From DATAUD01 sp036501665 (GTDB lineage Bacteria > Verrucomicrobiota > Verrucomicrobiia > Limisphaerales > Palsa-1400), in assembly GCA_036501665.1 (NCBI GenBank), contig DASXZW010000108.1, positions 149,546-213,545 on the forward strand: 64,000 bases of DNA, written 5' to 3'. A program made the translations under genes and the position numbers. Positions 1 to 8,971 of the stretch are shown here, one piece after another; the stretch's first letter is position 1; each line of letters begins with the position of its first letter. The notes below the pieces were generated by a model. The model was not told the origin of the DNA, searched no databases, and worked only from the letters and a program-made list of their open reading frames with translations.

Positions 1-612
1 CGCGGGTGTCGGGCGGTCCACGGAATAATTTCCATCCGCCGCCGACACGGAAGGATCGGAAGCCATCGCTTGCAACGCCGCGTCCGCGTTTGCGCCATCG
101 GCGAATTGAAGCTTATAAAGCCCCAGGCCGTCGTTGCGCCCGATGACTTTGGCCCCAAGCTTCGCGGCCAGCTTATCAATGGCATTCGTCTCCGCGCCGT
201 GCTTGAGTCTCACGAGATCTTCGTTGTGAATCCGGTAATCCTTCTTCTCAATGCGCACCGCTTGCGTCGCGGCCCTGGCGGTAGTGCGAAAAACCAGGAG
301 CCTGCTGACGCCGTTGGTTTTGTCTTTCGCGAAATTATATTTGCCGAACAACCGCCGGAGCGCTTCGTCCTGGGGAAGGTTCTTGAACTTGACAGAAACT
401 GGTTCGTCCACGCCTGGTTCGAAGTAAATCTTCCAGCCGGTGGCGCGGGCGATTTTCTTGAGGACTGAAGGCATCGGACTGTGATCGATATTGGCATCGA
501 CCCGGTTTTCCTTCACGCGCCAGTTTAGAGAGTTAGTTTCCGGCGATTCAGCGAAGGCCCGGCCAAAAGCCAGCCCAAACGCCAACGCGAGGAATACCCC
601 AGTCCTTCTCAT
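1..612 (-). CDS. Secreted subtilase-like protease, N-terminal part (runs off left edge)
   Basis: The minus strand is open for 204 codons from ATG at 612 to the window edge, with no stop. The protein begins with a signal peptide (MRRTGVFLALAFGLAFGRAFA). Residues about 33-95 resemble an STN-type short domain, with the pattern of a helix (VLKKIARATGW) followed by VSVKFKNLPQDEALRRLF. Residues about 130-200 look like the propeptide found before S8 peptidases: a repeated-looking DLVRLKHGAETNAIDKLAAKLGAKVIG block followed later by DPSVSAADGNYSVDRP. The catalytic domain, if present, lies outside the window. An in-frame ATG at 663 would put 17 residues before the signal peptide, so 612 is preferred. 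The S8 assignment is inferred from the propeptide only. Confidence 0.72.
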   Translation of the reverse strand, partial: MRRTGVFLALAFGLAFGRAFAESPETNSLNWRVKENRVDANIDHSPMPSVLKKIARATGWKIYFEPGVDEPVSVKFKNLPQDEALRRLFGKYNFAKDKTNGVSRLLVFRTTARAATQAVRIEKKDYRIHNEDLVRLKHGAETNAIDKLAAKLGAKVIGRNDGLGLYKLQFADGANADAALQAMASDPSVSAADGNYSVDRPTPA

Positions 613-691
613 TCCGGCGAATATAACCGGGAAACCCGATGCTGGCAACGCAATCTCAGCCATCGCGGTCTTCGATGCCTGAGACGAGATT

Positions 692-815
692 CTTCGTTAC
701 CTTCGTTTTCTTGGTGTAAAAAGTTCCACGCATCTTCTTTTTTGAAATTCTTTTAGCCAGCAGGGGAAAAACAGTAAGAGAAGAAGATTTAACATAAGGA
801 AACAAAGCCAACGAA
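692..815. repeat. Imperfect long inverted repeat in divergent intergenic region
   Basis: The 374-bp gap 613-986 separates two divergent genes. Arms at 692-722 (CTTCGTTACCTTCGTTTTCT...) and 785-815 (reverse complement begins CTTCGTTGGCTTTGTTTCCT) pair imperfectly over about 30 nt. Both divergent promoters must lie in this gap, but I cannot pick convincing -35/-10 boxes. It looks like a degenerate palindromic repeat rather than a coding sequence. Confidence 0.5.
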
Positions 816-986
816 GGGGCGGGGCAGCGAGGTATTGGGCGACATCGGGATTGTCTCTGGAAAGCAAGCAGCTCAAAGAATTTTATGCCGCGTCCGGTTT
901 TCAAGGATCGTGGCAATCACACAAAGTTCGCGGACGTAAGGAATAGTTTCATTGAAATCAGACGATTCTCCCCGCATCTTTTTGTA

Positions 987-1529
987 ATGAAACAGTTTGT
1001 TTTCATTGGTTTGATCGCGGTTGCCGCCTTGGTGGGATGCGACAAGAAGGCGGTTCCCCCCGCGCCCACGCCAATGCCCGCGCCTGTAGCGGCGCGCGGG
1101 CAGCTTCCAGAGCCAACTCACGCGCAAGGGACTCTTCCGACGATTCATCTCTGGATTGGGCCGGAAGACTTGACCGCTGAAATGGCGCGCACCGATGAGC
1201 AGGTGATGACCGGCATGATGTTCCGCACCAACCTGGACGAAATGAAAGGAATGATTTTTGTTTTTCCGGGCGCGTGGCGTCCGGGGTTTTGGATGAAGAA
1301 TTGTCCGCTGCCGCTGTCGTGTGCTTACATCAACCCTGACGGCACAATCGCCGAAATCCACCCGCTTAACGCGAACGATACCAATGCCGTCGTCGCCGAT
1401 TCCAACCAGATTCAATTCGTGCTCGAAGTCAATCAAGGCTGGTTCGACCGCCATCACATTAAGCCCGGAACGGTGGTCCGGACGCAGGTGGGGACGTTGC
1501 TGGAAACTTTCATTCGCCGGAACCAGTGA
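987..1529 (+). CDS. DUF192 family lipoprotein
   Basis: This 180-residue protein has a lipoprotein signal: hydrophobic residues 4-16 followed by LVGC, with Cys18 as the lipidation site. A proline-rich linker (residues about 22-35) leads to a DUF192 domain with the family's characteristic segments (ARTDEQVMTGMMFR, GMIFVFP, FWMKNCPLPLSCAYI and a C-terminal VLEVNQGWF). DUF192 proteins are small exported beta-barrel proteins of unknown activity. The frame is open back to 885, but ATG 987 starts exactly at the signal peptide. Its TGA stop overlaps the GTG start of nadE, so it is the first gene of a coupled operon with nadE and hemL. Confidence 0.88.
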   Translation: MKQFVFIGLIAVAALVGCDKKAVPPAPTPMPAPVAARGQLPEPTHAQGTLPTIHLWIGPEDLTAEMARTDEQVMTGMMFRTNLDEMKGMIFVFPGAWRPGFWMKNCPLPLSCAYINPDGTIAEIHPLNANDTNAVVADSNQIQFVLEVNQGWFDRHHIKPGTVVRTQVGTLLETFIRRNQ

Positions 1530-3163
1530 AGATCGCGCTGGCGCAAATCAACACGACCGTCGGAGATTTGGCCGGAAACGCCGAAAAAATTCTTGGCTAC
1601 ACTCATCGCGCGCAGTCCGAGCGCGCGGATTTGGCGGTTTTTCCCGAGCTGACCATCACTGGGTATCCGCCGCGCGATTTGCTGCTGAAAAAGGATTTTG
1701 TCGCGCGAAATCTTGAAATCCTCGGACGGCTTGCGGCGGCGAGCGGCCCGACTGCGATGCTTGTCGGTTACGCGGGTCAAAACAAAAAAGGTCCCGGTCG
1801 CGATGTGACGAACGAAGTCGCGTTGCTTCAGAACGGCAGAATTGTCGCCACAAGAACCAAAACGCTTCTGCCGACTTACGACGTTTTTGACGAGGACCGA
1901 TACTTCGAGCCGGGCGTGGAAAATGCGCCGGTAAAAATCGACGACCGCGTCTGCGGATTGACAATTTGCGAGGACATTTGGAACGACGAAGATTTCTGGC
2001 CGCAGCGCCGTTATCGCGCCGATCCGGTGGCGCGGCTGGTTTCAGCGGGCGCTGGACACATTTTTAACATCTCCGCCTCGCCGTGGCATGTGGGAAAGGA
2101 AAAGCTCCGTTGCGAAATGCTGCGCAGCCTCGCGAAGAAATCACAGCGTCCCATCGTTTTGTGTAATCTGGTGGGAGGCAACGACGAATTGGTTTTCGAC
2201 GGCAACAGCCTTGTTTTCAACGGGGCGGGAGAGTTGATCGCGAAAGGGAAATCGTTCGCGGAGGATTTTATTCTCGTTGACACGGAAAGCGCCCCCGCGA
2301 TTCATCCCGTCGCGGCGCCCGACGAGGAATATGTCTATAGGGCGTTGGTGCTCGGCTTGCGCGATTATTTTCACAAATGCGGATTCAAATCGGCTGTACT
2401 CGGCCTGAGTGGCGGAATTGATTCCGCGGTGGTCGCGTGTCTTGCCGCTGCCGCGCTGGGCGCTGAACATGTTCACGGCGTTTCGTTGCCGTCGCAATTT
2501 TCATCGCAAGGCAGCCTGGATGACGCGCGCCTGCTTGCCAAACGCCTCGGAATTCGTTACGACGTTATTCCGATTCAGCCGTCGTTCGAGGCGACTCGCG
2601 CGCAATTGAAGGACGTTTTTGCGGGCCGGCCCGATGATACGACGGAAGAAAATCTTCAGGCGCGCCTGCGCGGCGTCCTGCTCATGGGGTTGTCGAACAA
2701 GTTTGGTTCATTATTATTGACGACAGGAAACAAGAGCGAATTGGCCGTTGGCTATTGCACGCTTTATGGGGATATGTGCGGGGGGCTTGCGGTCATCAGC
2801 GATGTTCCGAAAACGATGGTTTACCGCATCGCCCATTGGATAAATCGCCACGGCGAATTGATTCCCACTGCGTCAATCACAAAGCCGCCGTCGGCGGAAT
2901 TGCGTCTGAACCAGACCGATCAGGATTCGCTGCCGCCTTACGATGTTTTGGACGCAATACTTGACCAATATGTCGTGCAAGGCCGGGGCTTTCGGGAGAT
3001 TTTGGATAAGGGCTATCCTGAAACTGCTGTGAGGCACGTCATCCGTTTGATTGACACGAACGAGTATAAGCGTCGCCAGGCCGCGCCGGGATTGAGGGTC
3101 ACCACCAAGGCGTTCGGCGTCGGGCGGCGGTTTCCGATTGCGCAACGTTACCGCGACGCATGA
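1526..3163 (+). CDS. nadE: Glutamine-dependent NAD(+) synthetase
   Basis: A 545-residue two-domain enzyme that makes NAD from deamido-NAD, ATP and glutamine in the cytoplasm. Residues 1 to about 250 form the nitrilase-type glutaminase with the Glu-Lys-Cys triad visible: E41 in FPELTITGYPPRD, K112 in TKTLLPTYDV and C148 in LTICEDIWND. The C-terminal NAD synthase domain carries the ATP-binding SGGIDS loop at 295-300 and downstream LLTTGNKSELAVGYCTLYGDM. Length and order match the bacterial two-domain enzyme. The start is GTG at 1526, overlapping the TGA of the DUF192 gene. The stop overlaps the ATG of hemL, so all three are probably translationally coupled. Confidence 0.96.
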   Translation: MKIALAQINTTVGDLAGNAEKILGYTHRAQSERADLAVFPELTITGYPPRDLLLKKDFVARNLEILGRLAAASGPTAMLVGYAGQNKKGPGRDVTNEVALLQNGRIVATRTKTLLPTYDVFDEDRYFEPGVENAPVKIDDRVCGLTICEDIWNDEDFWPQRRYRADPVARLVSAGAGHIFNISASPWHVGKEKLRCEMLRSLAKKSQRPIVLCNLVGGNDELVFDGNSLVFNGAGELIAKGKSFAEDFILVDTESAPAIHPVAAPDEEYVYRALVLGLRDYFHKCGFKSAVLGLSGGIDSAVVACLAAAALGAEHVHGVSLPSQFSSQGSLDDARLLAKRLGIRYDVIPIQPSFEATRAQLKDVFAGRPDDTTEENLQARLRGVLLMGLSNKFGSLLLTTGNKSELAVGYCTLYGDMCGGLAVISDVPKTMVYRIAHWINRHGELIPTASITKPPSAELRLNQTDQDSLPPYDVLDAILDQYVVQGRGFREILDKGYPETAVRHVIRLIDTNEYKRRQAAPGLRVTTKAFGVGRRFPIAQRYRDA

Positions 3164-4452
3164 GTCATAGAATTACCACAAAGTCGGAGCAGTTATTCGC
3201 GGAGGCGCTTCGCTACATTCCGGGCGGCGTCAATTCTCCCGTGCGGGCTTTTCGCGCCGTTGGAGGGCAGCCTTTTTTTGTCAACAAAGCGGCGGGCGCG
3301 CATGTGTTTGATGTCGATGGCAATGATTATGTCGATTACGTCGGCACCTGGGGGCCGGCGATTTTGGGTCATGCGCATCCGGGGGTGATTCGCGCGGTGA
3401 AGGCGGCGGCGGAGCAGGGGACGAGTTTCGGAATTCCCAACCCGCTCGAAGTCAAAATGGCGCGATTGATCTGCCAGGCCGCGCCGAGCGTCGAAAAAGT
3501 GCGGATGTGCAATTCAGGCACCGAAGCCTGCATGTCGGCGATTCGTCTGGCGCGCGGATTTACGAAACGCGACAAGATCATCAAGTTCGACGGCTGTTAT
3601 CATGGGCATTGCGATTCGTTGCTCGTCAAAGCGGGTTCGGGCGCGTTGACATTTGGTTCGCCGGACAGCGCTGGTGTCCCCGCCGCTTTCACGCAGCACA
3701 CGATTGTTTTACCCTTCAACGAAATTGACGCGGTTCGTGCGGCGTTCCAGGCCAATGTCGGGCAAATCGCTGGGATCATCGTTGAACCGGTTCCGGGAAA
3801 TGCCGGCCTTTACTTGCCCAAACCGGGCTATTTGGAATTTCTTCATGACATAACAGCGCAGAACGGCGCGCTCTTGATTTTCGATGAAGTGATGACGGGG
3901 TTCCGTCTCGCCTGGGGCGGGGCGCAGGAGCGATTTGGTATTCGCCCAGACCTGAGTTGCTTCGGAAAAATTATTGGCGGCGGATTGCCGGTCGGCGCGT
4001 TTGGCGGACGGGGCGAAATTATGGATTGCCTCGCGCCGCTTGGGCCCGTGTATCAGGCGGGCACACTCAGCGGCAATCCGCTGGCTATGGCTGCTGGTAT
4101 TGCGATGCTGGAGGAATTGTCCAATGGCGCAGCCTACGCGAAACTGGAGGAATCCGGCGCCGCGCTGGAAAATGGAATGTGGGAAGCCGCGAAATCCGCC
4201 GGAGTTCCCATGCAGTTTAATCGAATAGGTTCGATGTTCTGCGGTTATTTCACGGAGCAACCCGTACACAATTTGGGCGACGCGATGAAAAGCGACCGCG
4301 AGCGTTTCGCAAAATATTTCCGTGGTATGCTGGACCAGGGAATTTACATTGCCCCATCGCAATTCGAGGCCGATTTCATCTCGACAGCCCACACTTCAGA
4401 GGACATTGAGAAAACAATCAAAGCCGCCCGCACCGTTTTCGCCACACTGTAG
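3160..4452 (+). CDS. hemL: Glutamate-1-semialdehyde 2,1-aminomutase
   Basis: This 430-residue PLP enzyme converts glutamate-1-semialdehyde to 5-aminolevulinate in the C5 route to tetrapyrroles. It shows PGGVNSPVRAF at 21-31, MCNSGTEACMSAIRLAR at 117-132, GCYHGHCD in the phosphate/PLP region, FDEVMTGFR at 241-249, and the Schiff-base lysine K270 in SCFGKIIGGGLPVGA. Length is normal for the family. ATG 3160 overlaps the nadE stop (ATGA). It is convergent with uxaC, with only 18 bp between the stops and no clear terminator in that space. Confidence 0.96.
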   Translation: MSHRITTKSEQLFAEALRYIPGGVNSPVRAFRAVGGQPFFVNKAAGAHVFDVDGNDYVDYVGTWGPAILGHAHPGVIRAVKAAAEQGTSFGIPNPLEVKMARLICQAAPSVEKVRMCNSGTEACMSAIRLARGFTKRDKIIKFDGCYHGHCDSLLVKAGSGALTFGSPDSAGVPAAFTQHTIVLPFNEIDAVRAAFQANVGQIAGIIVEPVPGNAGLYLPKPGYLEFLHDITAQNGALLIFDEVMTGFRLAWGGAQERFGIRPDLSCFGKIIGGGLPVGAFGGRGEIMDCLAPLGPVYQAGTLSGNPLAMAAGIAMLEELSNGAAYAKLEESGAALENGMWEAAKSAGVPMQFNRIGSMFCGYFTEQPVHNLGDAMKSDRERFAKYFRGMLDQGIYIAPSQFEADFISTAHTSEDIEKTIKAARTVFATL

Positions 4453-4470
4453 AATTGTCTCGCGCTTTGA

Positions 4471-5883
4471 TTAGTCGGGCAGAGCCAGGTAGTCGCGAGC
4501 GTTGGCGTAGCAGATGTCGCTGATTGTTTTTCCGAGAAGCGCGTCGTCGTTGGGGAGTTCGCCGCGTTCGACTTCCTGGCCGATCAAATTGCAGAGCACG
4601 CGCCGAAAATATTCGTGGCGCGGGTAGGACATGAAAGATCGCGAATCCGTGACCATGCCGACGAATCGTGAAAGCAATCCGAGGTTTGACAGCGCGTTGA
4701 GCTGCCATTCGATTCCCTCTTTTTGGTCGAGGAACCACCAGCCGGAGCCGAATTGCAGTTTGCCGGGGATTGAGCCGTCCTGAAAATTCCCGATGGCCGC
4801 CGCGATGGCGTAGTTGTCCCTGGGATTGTTATTGTAAATAATAACTTTTGGCAAATGGCCGTCGCGGTCGAGCATGTCCAGATAGCTCATCAATGACTGG
4901 ACTTGCGCCCAATCTCCGATGGAATCCAAACCTGTGTCTGGCCCGATTTTTGCGAGCAGGCGCGTGTTGTTGTTGCGCGACGCGCCGAGGTGCAGTTGCT
5001 TCACCCAGTTTTTTTCCGCGTCCCAGCGACCGAACAAAAGCATGAGAAAAGTCGCAAACTGCTCGCGCTCCTCGGATGAAGCTGCCTTGCCGCTTCGCGC
5101 TTTTACAAAAATCATTGCGGCGACTTTGTCCGCGCAAGGCGACGCCGGGCACTGGTTCAGTCCGTGATCTGACAGACGGCAGCCATTGGCGTGAAAGTAA
5201 TCGTGGCGCTTTTTCAATGCAGACACAAAGTCGGCCAATTTTCTAATATTGACGTTGGCCGCGCTTTCCAGTCGATCAACCCAGGCGTTGAAGGCAACCG
5301 GCTGATTCACTGTCAGCGACTTGTCCGGGCGAAACGCCGGGAAGACGCGCGTCGCGACGCCGTCCGCTGCAATTTTTTTGTGGTGCGACAAATCGTCCAC
5401 CGGATCGTCCGTCGTGCAAAGCGTCGTGACGTTGAACTTCTTCAGGATGCCGCGCGCCGTGAAACCGGGCCGGGCCAATTGTTCATTCGCCTTTTTCCAA
5501 ATCCGCGCCGCGCTCTGCTCATTCAACAATTCGTCGATGCCGAAATAACGCTGAAGTTCCAAATGCGTCCAGTGATAAAGTGGATTTCGCAATGTGCGCG
5601 GGACGGTTTTTGCCCAGGCAAAAAACTTTTCCTTTGGATCCGCTTTTCCGGTGCAAAATTCCTCGGCGATGCCGTTGGCCCGCATCGCGCGCCATTTGTA
5701 ATGATCGCCTTCGAGCCAGATTTCAATGAGGTTCCTGAACTGACGGTCTTCCGCGATGTCTCGCGGCGAAAGGTGACAGTGGTAATCAAAAATCGGCTGG
5801 CGTCGCGCAAATTTTTCGTAAAGCCGCCGCGCAGTGCGGCAGTGCAGCAGAAATTTTTCGTCGATGAACTTTGTGCCGGCCAT
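4471..5883 (-). CDS. uxaC: Uronate (glucuronate/galacturonate) isomerase
   Basis: A 470-residue amidohydrolase-fold enzyme that isomerises D-glucuronate to fructuronate and D-galacturonate to tagaturonate, the first step of uronate catabolism. The N-terminal metal motif DYHCHLSPRDI is at 33-43 (H35, H37). Later family segments include CTTDDPVDDL, HLGASRNNN and DMLDRDGHLPKVIIYNNNP, followed by SFMSYPRHEYFRRVLCNLIG near the C-terminus. The length equals the usual ~470. It stands alone here; a KDPG aldolase that would finish the same pathway lies at 27609-28289. uxaB/uxuA-type genes are not in the window. Confidence 0.95.
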   Translation of the reverse strand: MAGTKFIDEKFLLHCRTARRLYEKFARRQPIFDYHCHLSPRDIAEDRQFRNLIEIWLEGDHYKWRAMRANGIAEEFCTGKADPKEKFFAWAKTVPRTLRNPLYHWTHLELQRYFGIDELLNEQSAARIWKKANEQLARPGFTARGILKKFNVTTLCTTDDPVDDLSHHKKIAADGVATRVFPAFRPDKSLTVNQPVAFNAWVDRLESAANVNIRKLADFVSALKKRHDYFHANGCRLSDHGLNQCPASPCADKVAAMIFVKARSGKAASSEEREQFATFLMLLFGRWDAEKNWVKQLHLGASRNNNTRLLAKIGPDTGLDSIGDWAQVQSLMSYLDMLDRDGHLPKVIIYNNNPRDNYAIAAAIGNFQDGSIPGKLQFGSGWWFLDQKEGIEWQLNALSNLGLLSRFVGMVTDSRSFMSYPRHEYFRRVLCNLIGQEVERGELPNDDALLGKTISDICYANARDYLALPD

Positions 5884-5953
5884 ACTCGAATAAAATCAGC
5901 TCTGGTGGATTGCTGCAAAAATTCGTTTCACAAATTTACGACAAAATATTAGT

Positions 5954-5978
5954 GGCGGCGACGCAGCACCGCCCTACC
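5954..5978 (+). repeat. Degenerate hairpin repeat with CCCTACC tail
   Basis: GGCGG...CCGCC forms a short stem followed directly by CTACC. This is the most degraded copy of the hairpin+CTACC repeat family seen throughout the window (compare 41363-41387 and 33438-33462). It lies between the divergent-side start of uxaC and the end of the NTF2-like gene. Confidence 0.55.
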
Positions 5979-5999
5979 AAATTATAAAGGGAAACAGCT

Positions 6000-6506
6000 T
6001 TAAGGCTTTGAGGCAAGATCAGCCATGCCGGTATTAAAATCAACGGGCACTGAAACGTGTTCGTGAACAATCAGCCATTTTCCGTCGATTTTTTGAAAAC
6101 CGTCGGTCACGCGAATTGTTACTTCCACTTTCTTGCCGTCTTTATCATTCCAGGCCGCGTGTATAATGCAGTGAGTAAAGCCGAGTTTTCCGCTCGTAGT
6201 AATGCTCAGGTCGCTCATTTCACATGAAATATTTGGTCCCTGAGCCATGGCGAAAAAAGTTTCCCAGTCTTTCTTGTAAGCGCTGGCTCCGACGTATTGT
6301 CTCGGAATTGTGGCATCGAAGACAAACAACGAATCATCCGCGATGAAGTTCGCCATGATGGCCGCGGAATCCTTTGCCTTGATGCCTTCGACGATTCTCT
6401 GTTCAGCGGCCGCAATGGCTTTTTCGGCTTTCATCTTCGCTTGTGCCTGAGATGTCAAAGTGAGGGTGGTTAAAATTGTCGCAGTCAAAAGGAGGGATTT
6501 TTTCAT
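6000..6506 (-). CDS. Secreted SnoaL/DUF4440-like (NTF2 fold) protein
   Basis: This 168-residue protein has a clear signal peptide (residues 1-23, ending AQA). The mature part has the NTF2-like pattern: helix AEKAIAAAEQRIVEGIKAKDSAAIMANFIADDSLFVFD, a segment around WETFFAMAQGP, and strands ending DGFQKIDGKWLIVHEHVSVPVD. In the family such proteins serve as small-molecule-binding or isomerase-like domains; the substrate here cannot be told. The start codon precedes the signal peptide directly. It is flanked by about 120 bp and 199 bp of non-coding DNA, so it is probably monocistronic. Confidence 0.8.
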   Translation of the reverse strand: MKKSLLLTATILTTLTLTSQAQAKMKAEKAIAAAEQRIVEGIKAKDSAAIMANFIADDSLFVFDATIPRQYVGASAYKKDWETFFAMAQGPNISCEMSDLSITTSGKLGFTHCIIHAAWNDKDGKKVEVTIRVTDGFQKIDGKWLIVHEHVSVPVDFNTGMADLASKP

Positions 6507-6705
6507 ATTGGTTATGCCTTTCGTGGAATGACATTAGTCCGGGGCGCGGCGGAGTCAAGAATTCTTACTGACCAGAAAATGCGCCGAATTGCGGCTAAAA
6601 GACGGCCAAATACGCATCAGAAAGCAATAAGCAGAGGTTCCTTTCTCACGGCAAATAAAAAAGAATAATACTTGAGCGGGCGATAAAAAAAACTACTGTA
6701 AGCGC

Positions 6706-7008
6706 ATGTCTAAGGTTAAACACGTTGTTTTGTTGAAGTTTAAAGAAGGAACGACTGAGGAACAGACTGGGAAGTTCTTCGACGATCTTCTGGACTTGTC
6801 CGAAACAGTGCCGGGAATTGACGATTACGTTTCCGGCTCTAATTGCAGCCCGGAAGGCCGCGCCGAGGGGATGACCCACGGCTTCATAATGACTTTTTCA
6901 GACGCAGCCGCTCGCGACGCCTATATCGTTCATCCTGAACATGAACGGTTCAAAACGGATGCGCTTCCGATCGTTGACGGTATCCTTGTTTTTGATTTCG
7001 AGGTTTAG
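6706..7008 (+). CDS. Dabb (stress-responsive A/B barrel) family protein
   Basis: A 100-residue cytoplasmic protein with the dimeric alpha/beta barrel pattern. It starts SKVKHVVLLKFKEGTTEEQ, has a central PGIDDYVSGSN, then GFIMTFSDAAARDAYIVHPEHERF and a C-terminal strand ILVFDFEV. The segment AYxxHPxHxxF is the family's signature. Dabb proteins form homodimers; their biochemical role is usually unknown. The upstream 199 bp are AT-rich and could hold the promoter. It is separated from aspS by an inverted-repeat element at 7031-7104. Confidence 0.88.
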   Translation: MSKVKHVVLLKFKEGTTEEQTGKFFDDLLDLSETVPGIDDYVSGSNCSPEGRAEGMTHGFIMTFSDAAARDAYIVHPEHERFKTDALPIVDGILVFDFEV

Positions 7009-7030
7009 GCGGCTTTCGCAGGAAAGGCCT

Positions 7031-7104
7031 GATTAGGATTACGATTATGATTACGACGGAGGCAGAGAGAAGCGGTTTTTCTAATCGTAATCTTAATCCT
7101 AATC
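7031..7104. repeat. Inverted repeat of GATTA/TAATC-type units
   Basis: The left arm 7031-7053 (GATTAGGATTACGATTATGA...) and the right arm 7082-7104 (ending CTTAATCCTAATC) are reverse complements with two mismatches. They enclose a purine-rich 28-nt loop. It sits 25 bp before the aspS start, so it would be in the aspS leader or act as a terminator for the Dabb gene. Confidence 0.75.
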
Positions 7105-7129
7105 TCTAAATTCATCCGTTCGTCACTCA

Positions 7130-8947
7130 ATGAAACGCACTCATCATTGCAACCAATTGCGTCCCACCCATATCGGCCAGACGGTAACGCTGTCGGGATG
7201 GGTCCATTCCCGGCGTGATCTCGGCGGCCTGATATTTATTGACATCCGCGACCGCGAAGGCCGCACGCAAACGGTTTTTGATCCCTCCGCAATGCCGCGC
7301 GAGGTTTTTGACCAGGCGGCGTCGCTGCGGAGCGAATGCGTCATCAGTGTCACCGGCCCCGTCCGGGCGCGTCCATCTGGCACGAACAATTCAAAGATCG
7401 TCACCGGCGAAATCGAAATTGGCGCAACGGCCCTGGAAGTTCTCAACATGGCCGAGGTGCTGCCGTTTCCGCTCGACGACCCGGAGGCCGCCAAATTGGT
7501 CAACGAAGAACTGCGTTTGCAATATCGCTATCTCGATTTGCGCCGGCCCGAAATGGCCCGCAATCTTCGCACCCGCAGCAAAGTGGCCACCGCCACGCGA
7601 AATTATTTTGATGAACAGGGCTTTCTCGAAATCGAAACGCCCACGCTGTTTAAATCGACCCCCGAAGGCGCGCGCGAATTCCTGTCCCCAAGCCGCTCGA
7701 ATCCGGGAAAATTTTACGCGCTCCCGCAGTCTCCGCAGCAGTTCAAACAGATCCTGATGGTTGGCGGAATCGAGAAATATTTCCAGCTTGCCCGCTGTTA
7801 CCGCGACGAAGCGTTGCGCGCCGACCGCCAGCCGGAATTCACGCAGATCGACGTTGAAATGTCGTTCATTGAGCGCGAGGACATATATAATCTGGTGGAA
7901 GGTTTGCTGAAACGAGTTTGGAAAACCGCACTGGACACCGACATTCCCACGCCCTTCAAGCGCATTTCATTTCAAGAAGCGCTCAATCGCTACGGAATCG
8001 ACAAGCCCGACACGCGATTCGGCATTGAGCTGGTCGATTTTACCGAAGACTTCCGCAAAAGTTCGTTCAAGGTTTTCAGCGGCGCAATCGCCAACGGCGG
8101 TGTGGTCAAGGCGATCAACGCCAAGGGCTTGGCCGATGCCACCCAGGGTCAAATCGAGACGATGACCGAGTACGCCAAGAGCTTCGGCGCGAAGGGTCTG
8201 GCGTTCATCAAGGTCGAAAAAGGCGAATGGAAATCGCCCATCGTCAAATTCTTCAGCGAAGCGGAAAAAGCCGCGTTGACGGAGAAACTCCAAATTGAAG
8301 AAGGCGATCTCGTTCTGTTCGCCGCCGATCAATGGCTGGCCGCCTGTGAAATTCTCGGCAGAATCCGTCTTTATTGCGCCGATGTATTAAAATCGCGGGG
8401 AAAGCTGACATTTCCGCCGAATCGGTTCGATTTCCTCTGGGTCGTCGATTTTCCGCTCCTGTCGTTCGACAAGGAACAGAACCGTTGGTATTCCAGCCAT
8501 CATCCCTTCACCGCGCCTGTTACGGAAGATGTTTCGTTGTTGACCACGGACCCGAAGAAAGTTCGCGGGCAGCATTATGATATTGTGGTCAACGGCGTCG
8601 AATTGGGCGGAGGATCAATCCGTATCCACCAACCGGAACTCCAAAAGCTCGTTTTCGAGCAAGTCCTCCAGATCCCTGCGGATGTCGTTCAAGCCCGGTT
8701 TGGCTATATGCTTGATGCGTTCCGGTACGGCGCTCCCCCACATGGCGGAATCGCACTTGGGTTCGACCGGATGAACGCCATTCTTTGCGGGACTCCCAGC
8801 ATTCGCGATGTCATTGCGTTCCCGAAAACGGCCAAGGGCACCGATTTGATGACCGATTCCCCGGCTGCCGTTGATCCAAAGCAACTCCGCGAGCTTTATC
8901 TGGAACTCCGCGTCCCGACAAAGGAAAATCCGTCCAATCAAGGCTAA
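7130..8947 (+). CDS. aspS: Aspartyl-tRNA synthetase
   Basis: A 605-residue class II synthetase of bacterial length that charges tRNA-Asp (or tRNA-Asx). The N-terminal OB-fold anticodon-binding domain shows VTLSGWVHSRRDLGGLIFIDIRDREG at residues ~19-44. Catalytic core motifs are visible: ETPTLFKSTPEGAREF, FTQIDVEMSF (motif 2 region: ARCYRDEALRADRQPEFTQ), and motif 3 GGIALGFDRM near residue 545. A bacterial-type GAD insertion fits the segment ~290-400. Whether it discriminates against tRNA-Asn cannot be decided without gatCAB/asnS context. Confidence 0.97.
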   Translation: MKRTHHCNQLRPTHIGQTVTLSGWVHSRRDLGGLIFIDIRDREGRTQTVFDPSAMPREVFDQAASLRSECVISVTGPVRARPSGTNNSKIVTGEIEIGATALEVLNMAEVLPFPLDDPEAAKLVNEELRLQYRYLDLRRPEMARNLRTRSKVATATRNYFDEQGFLEIETPTLFKSTPEGAREFLSPSRSNPGKFYALPQSPQQFKQILMVGGIEKYFQLARCYRDEALRADRQPEFTQIDVEMSFIEREDIYNLVEGLLKRVWKTALDTDIPTPFKRISFQEALNRYGIDKPDTRFGIELVDFTEDFRKSSFKVFSGAIANGGVVKAINAKGLADATQGQIETMTEYAKSFGAKGLAFIKVEKGEWKSPIVKFFSEAEKAALTEKLQIEEGDLVLFAADQWLAACEILGRIRLYCADVLKSRGKLTFPPNRFDFLWVVDFPLLSFDKEQNRWYSSHHPFTAPVTEDVSLLTTDPKKVRGQHYDIVVNGVELGGGSIRIHQPELQKLVFEQVLQIPADVVQARFGYMLDAFRYGAPPHGGIALGFDRMNAILCGTPSIRDVIAFPKTAKGTDLMTDSPAAVDPKQLRELYLELRVPTKENPSNQG

Positions 8948-8971
8948 TCAAGCCTGGTAAAGGTTGCTTTT

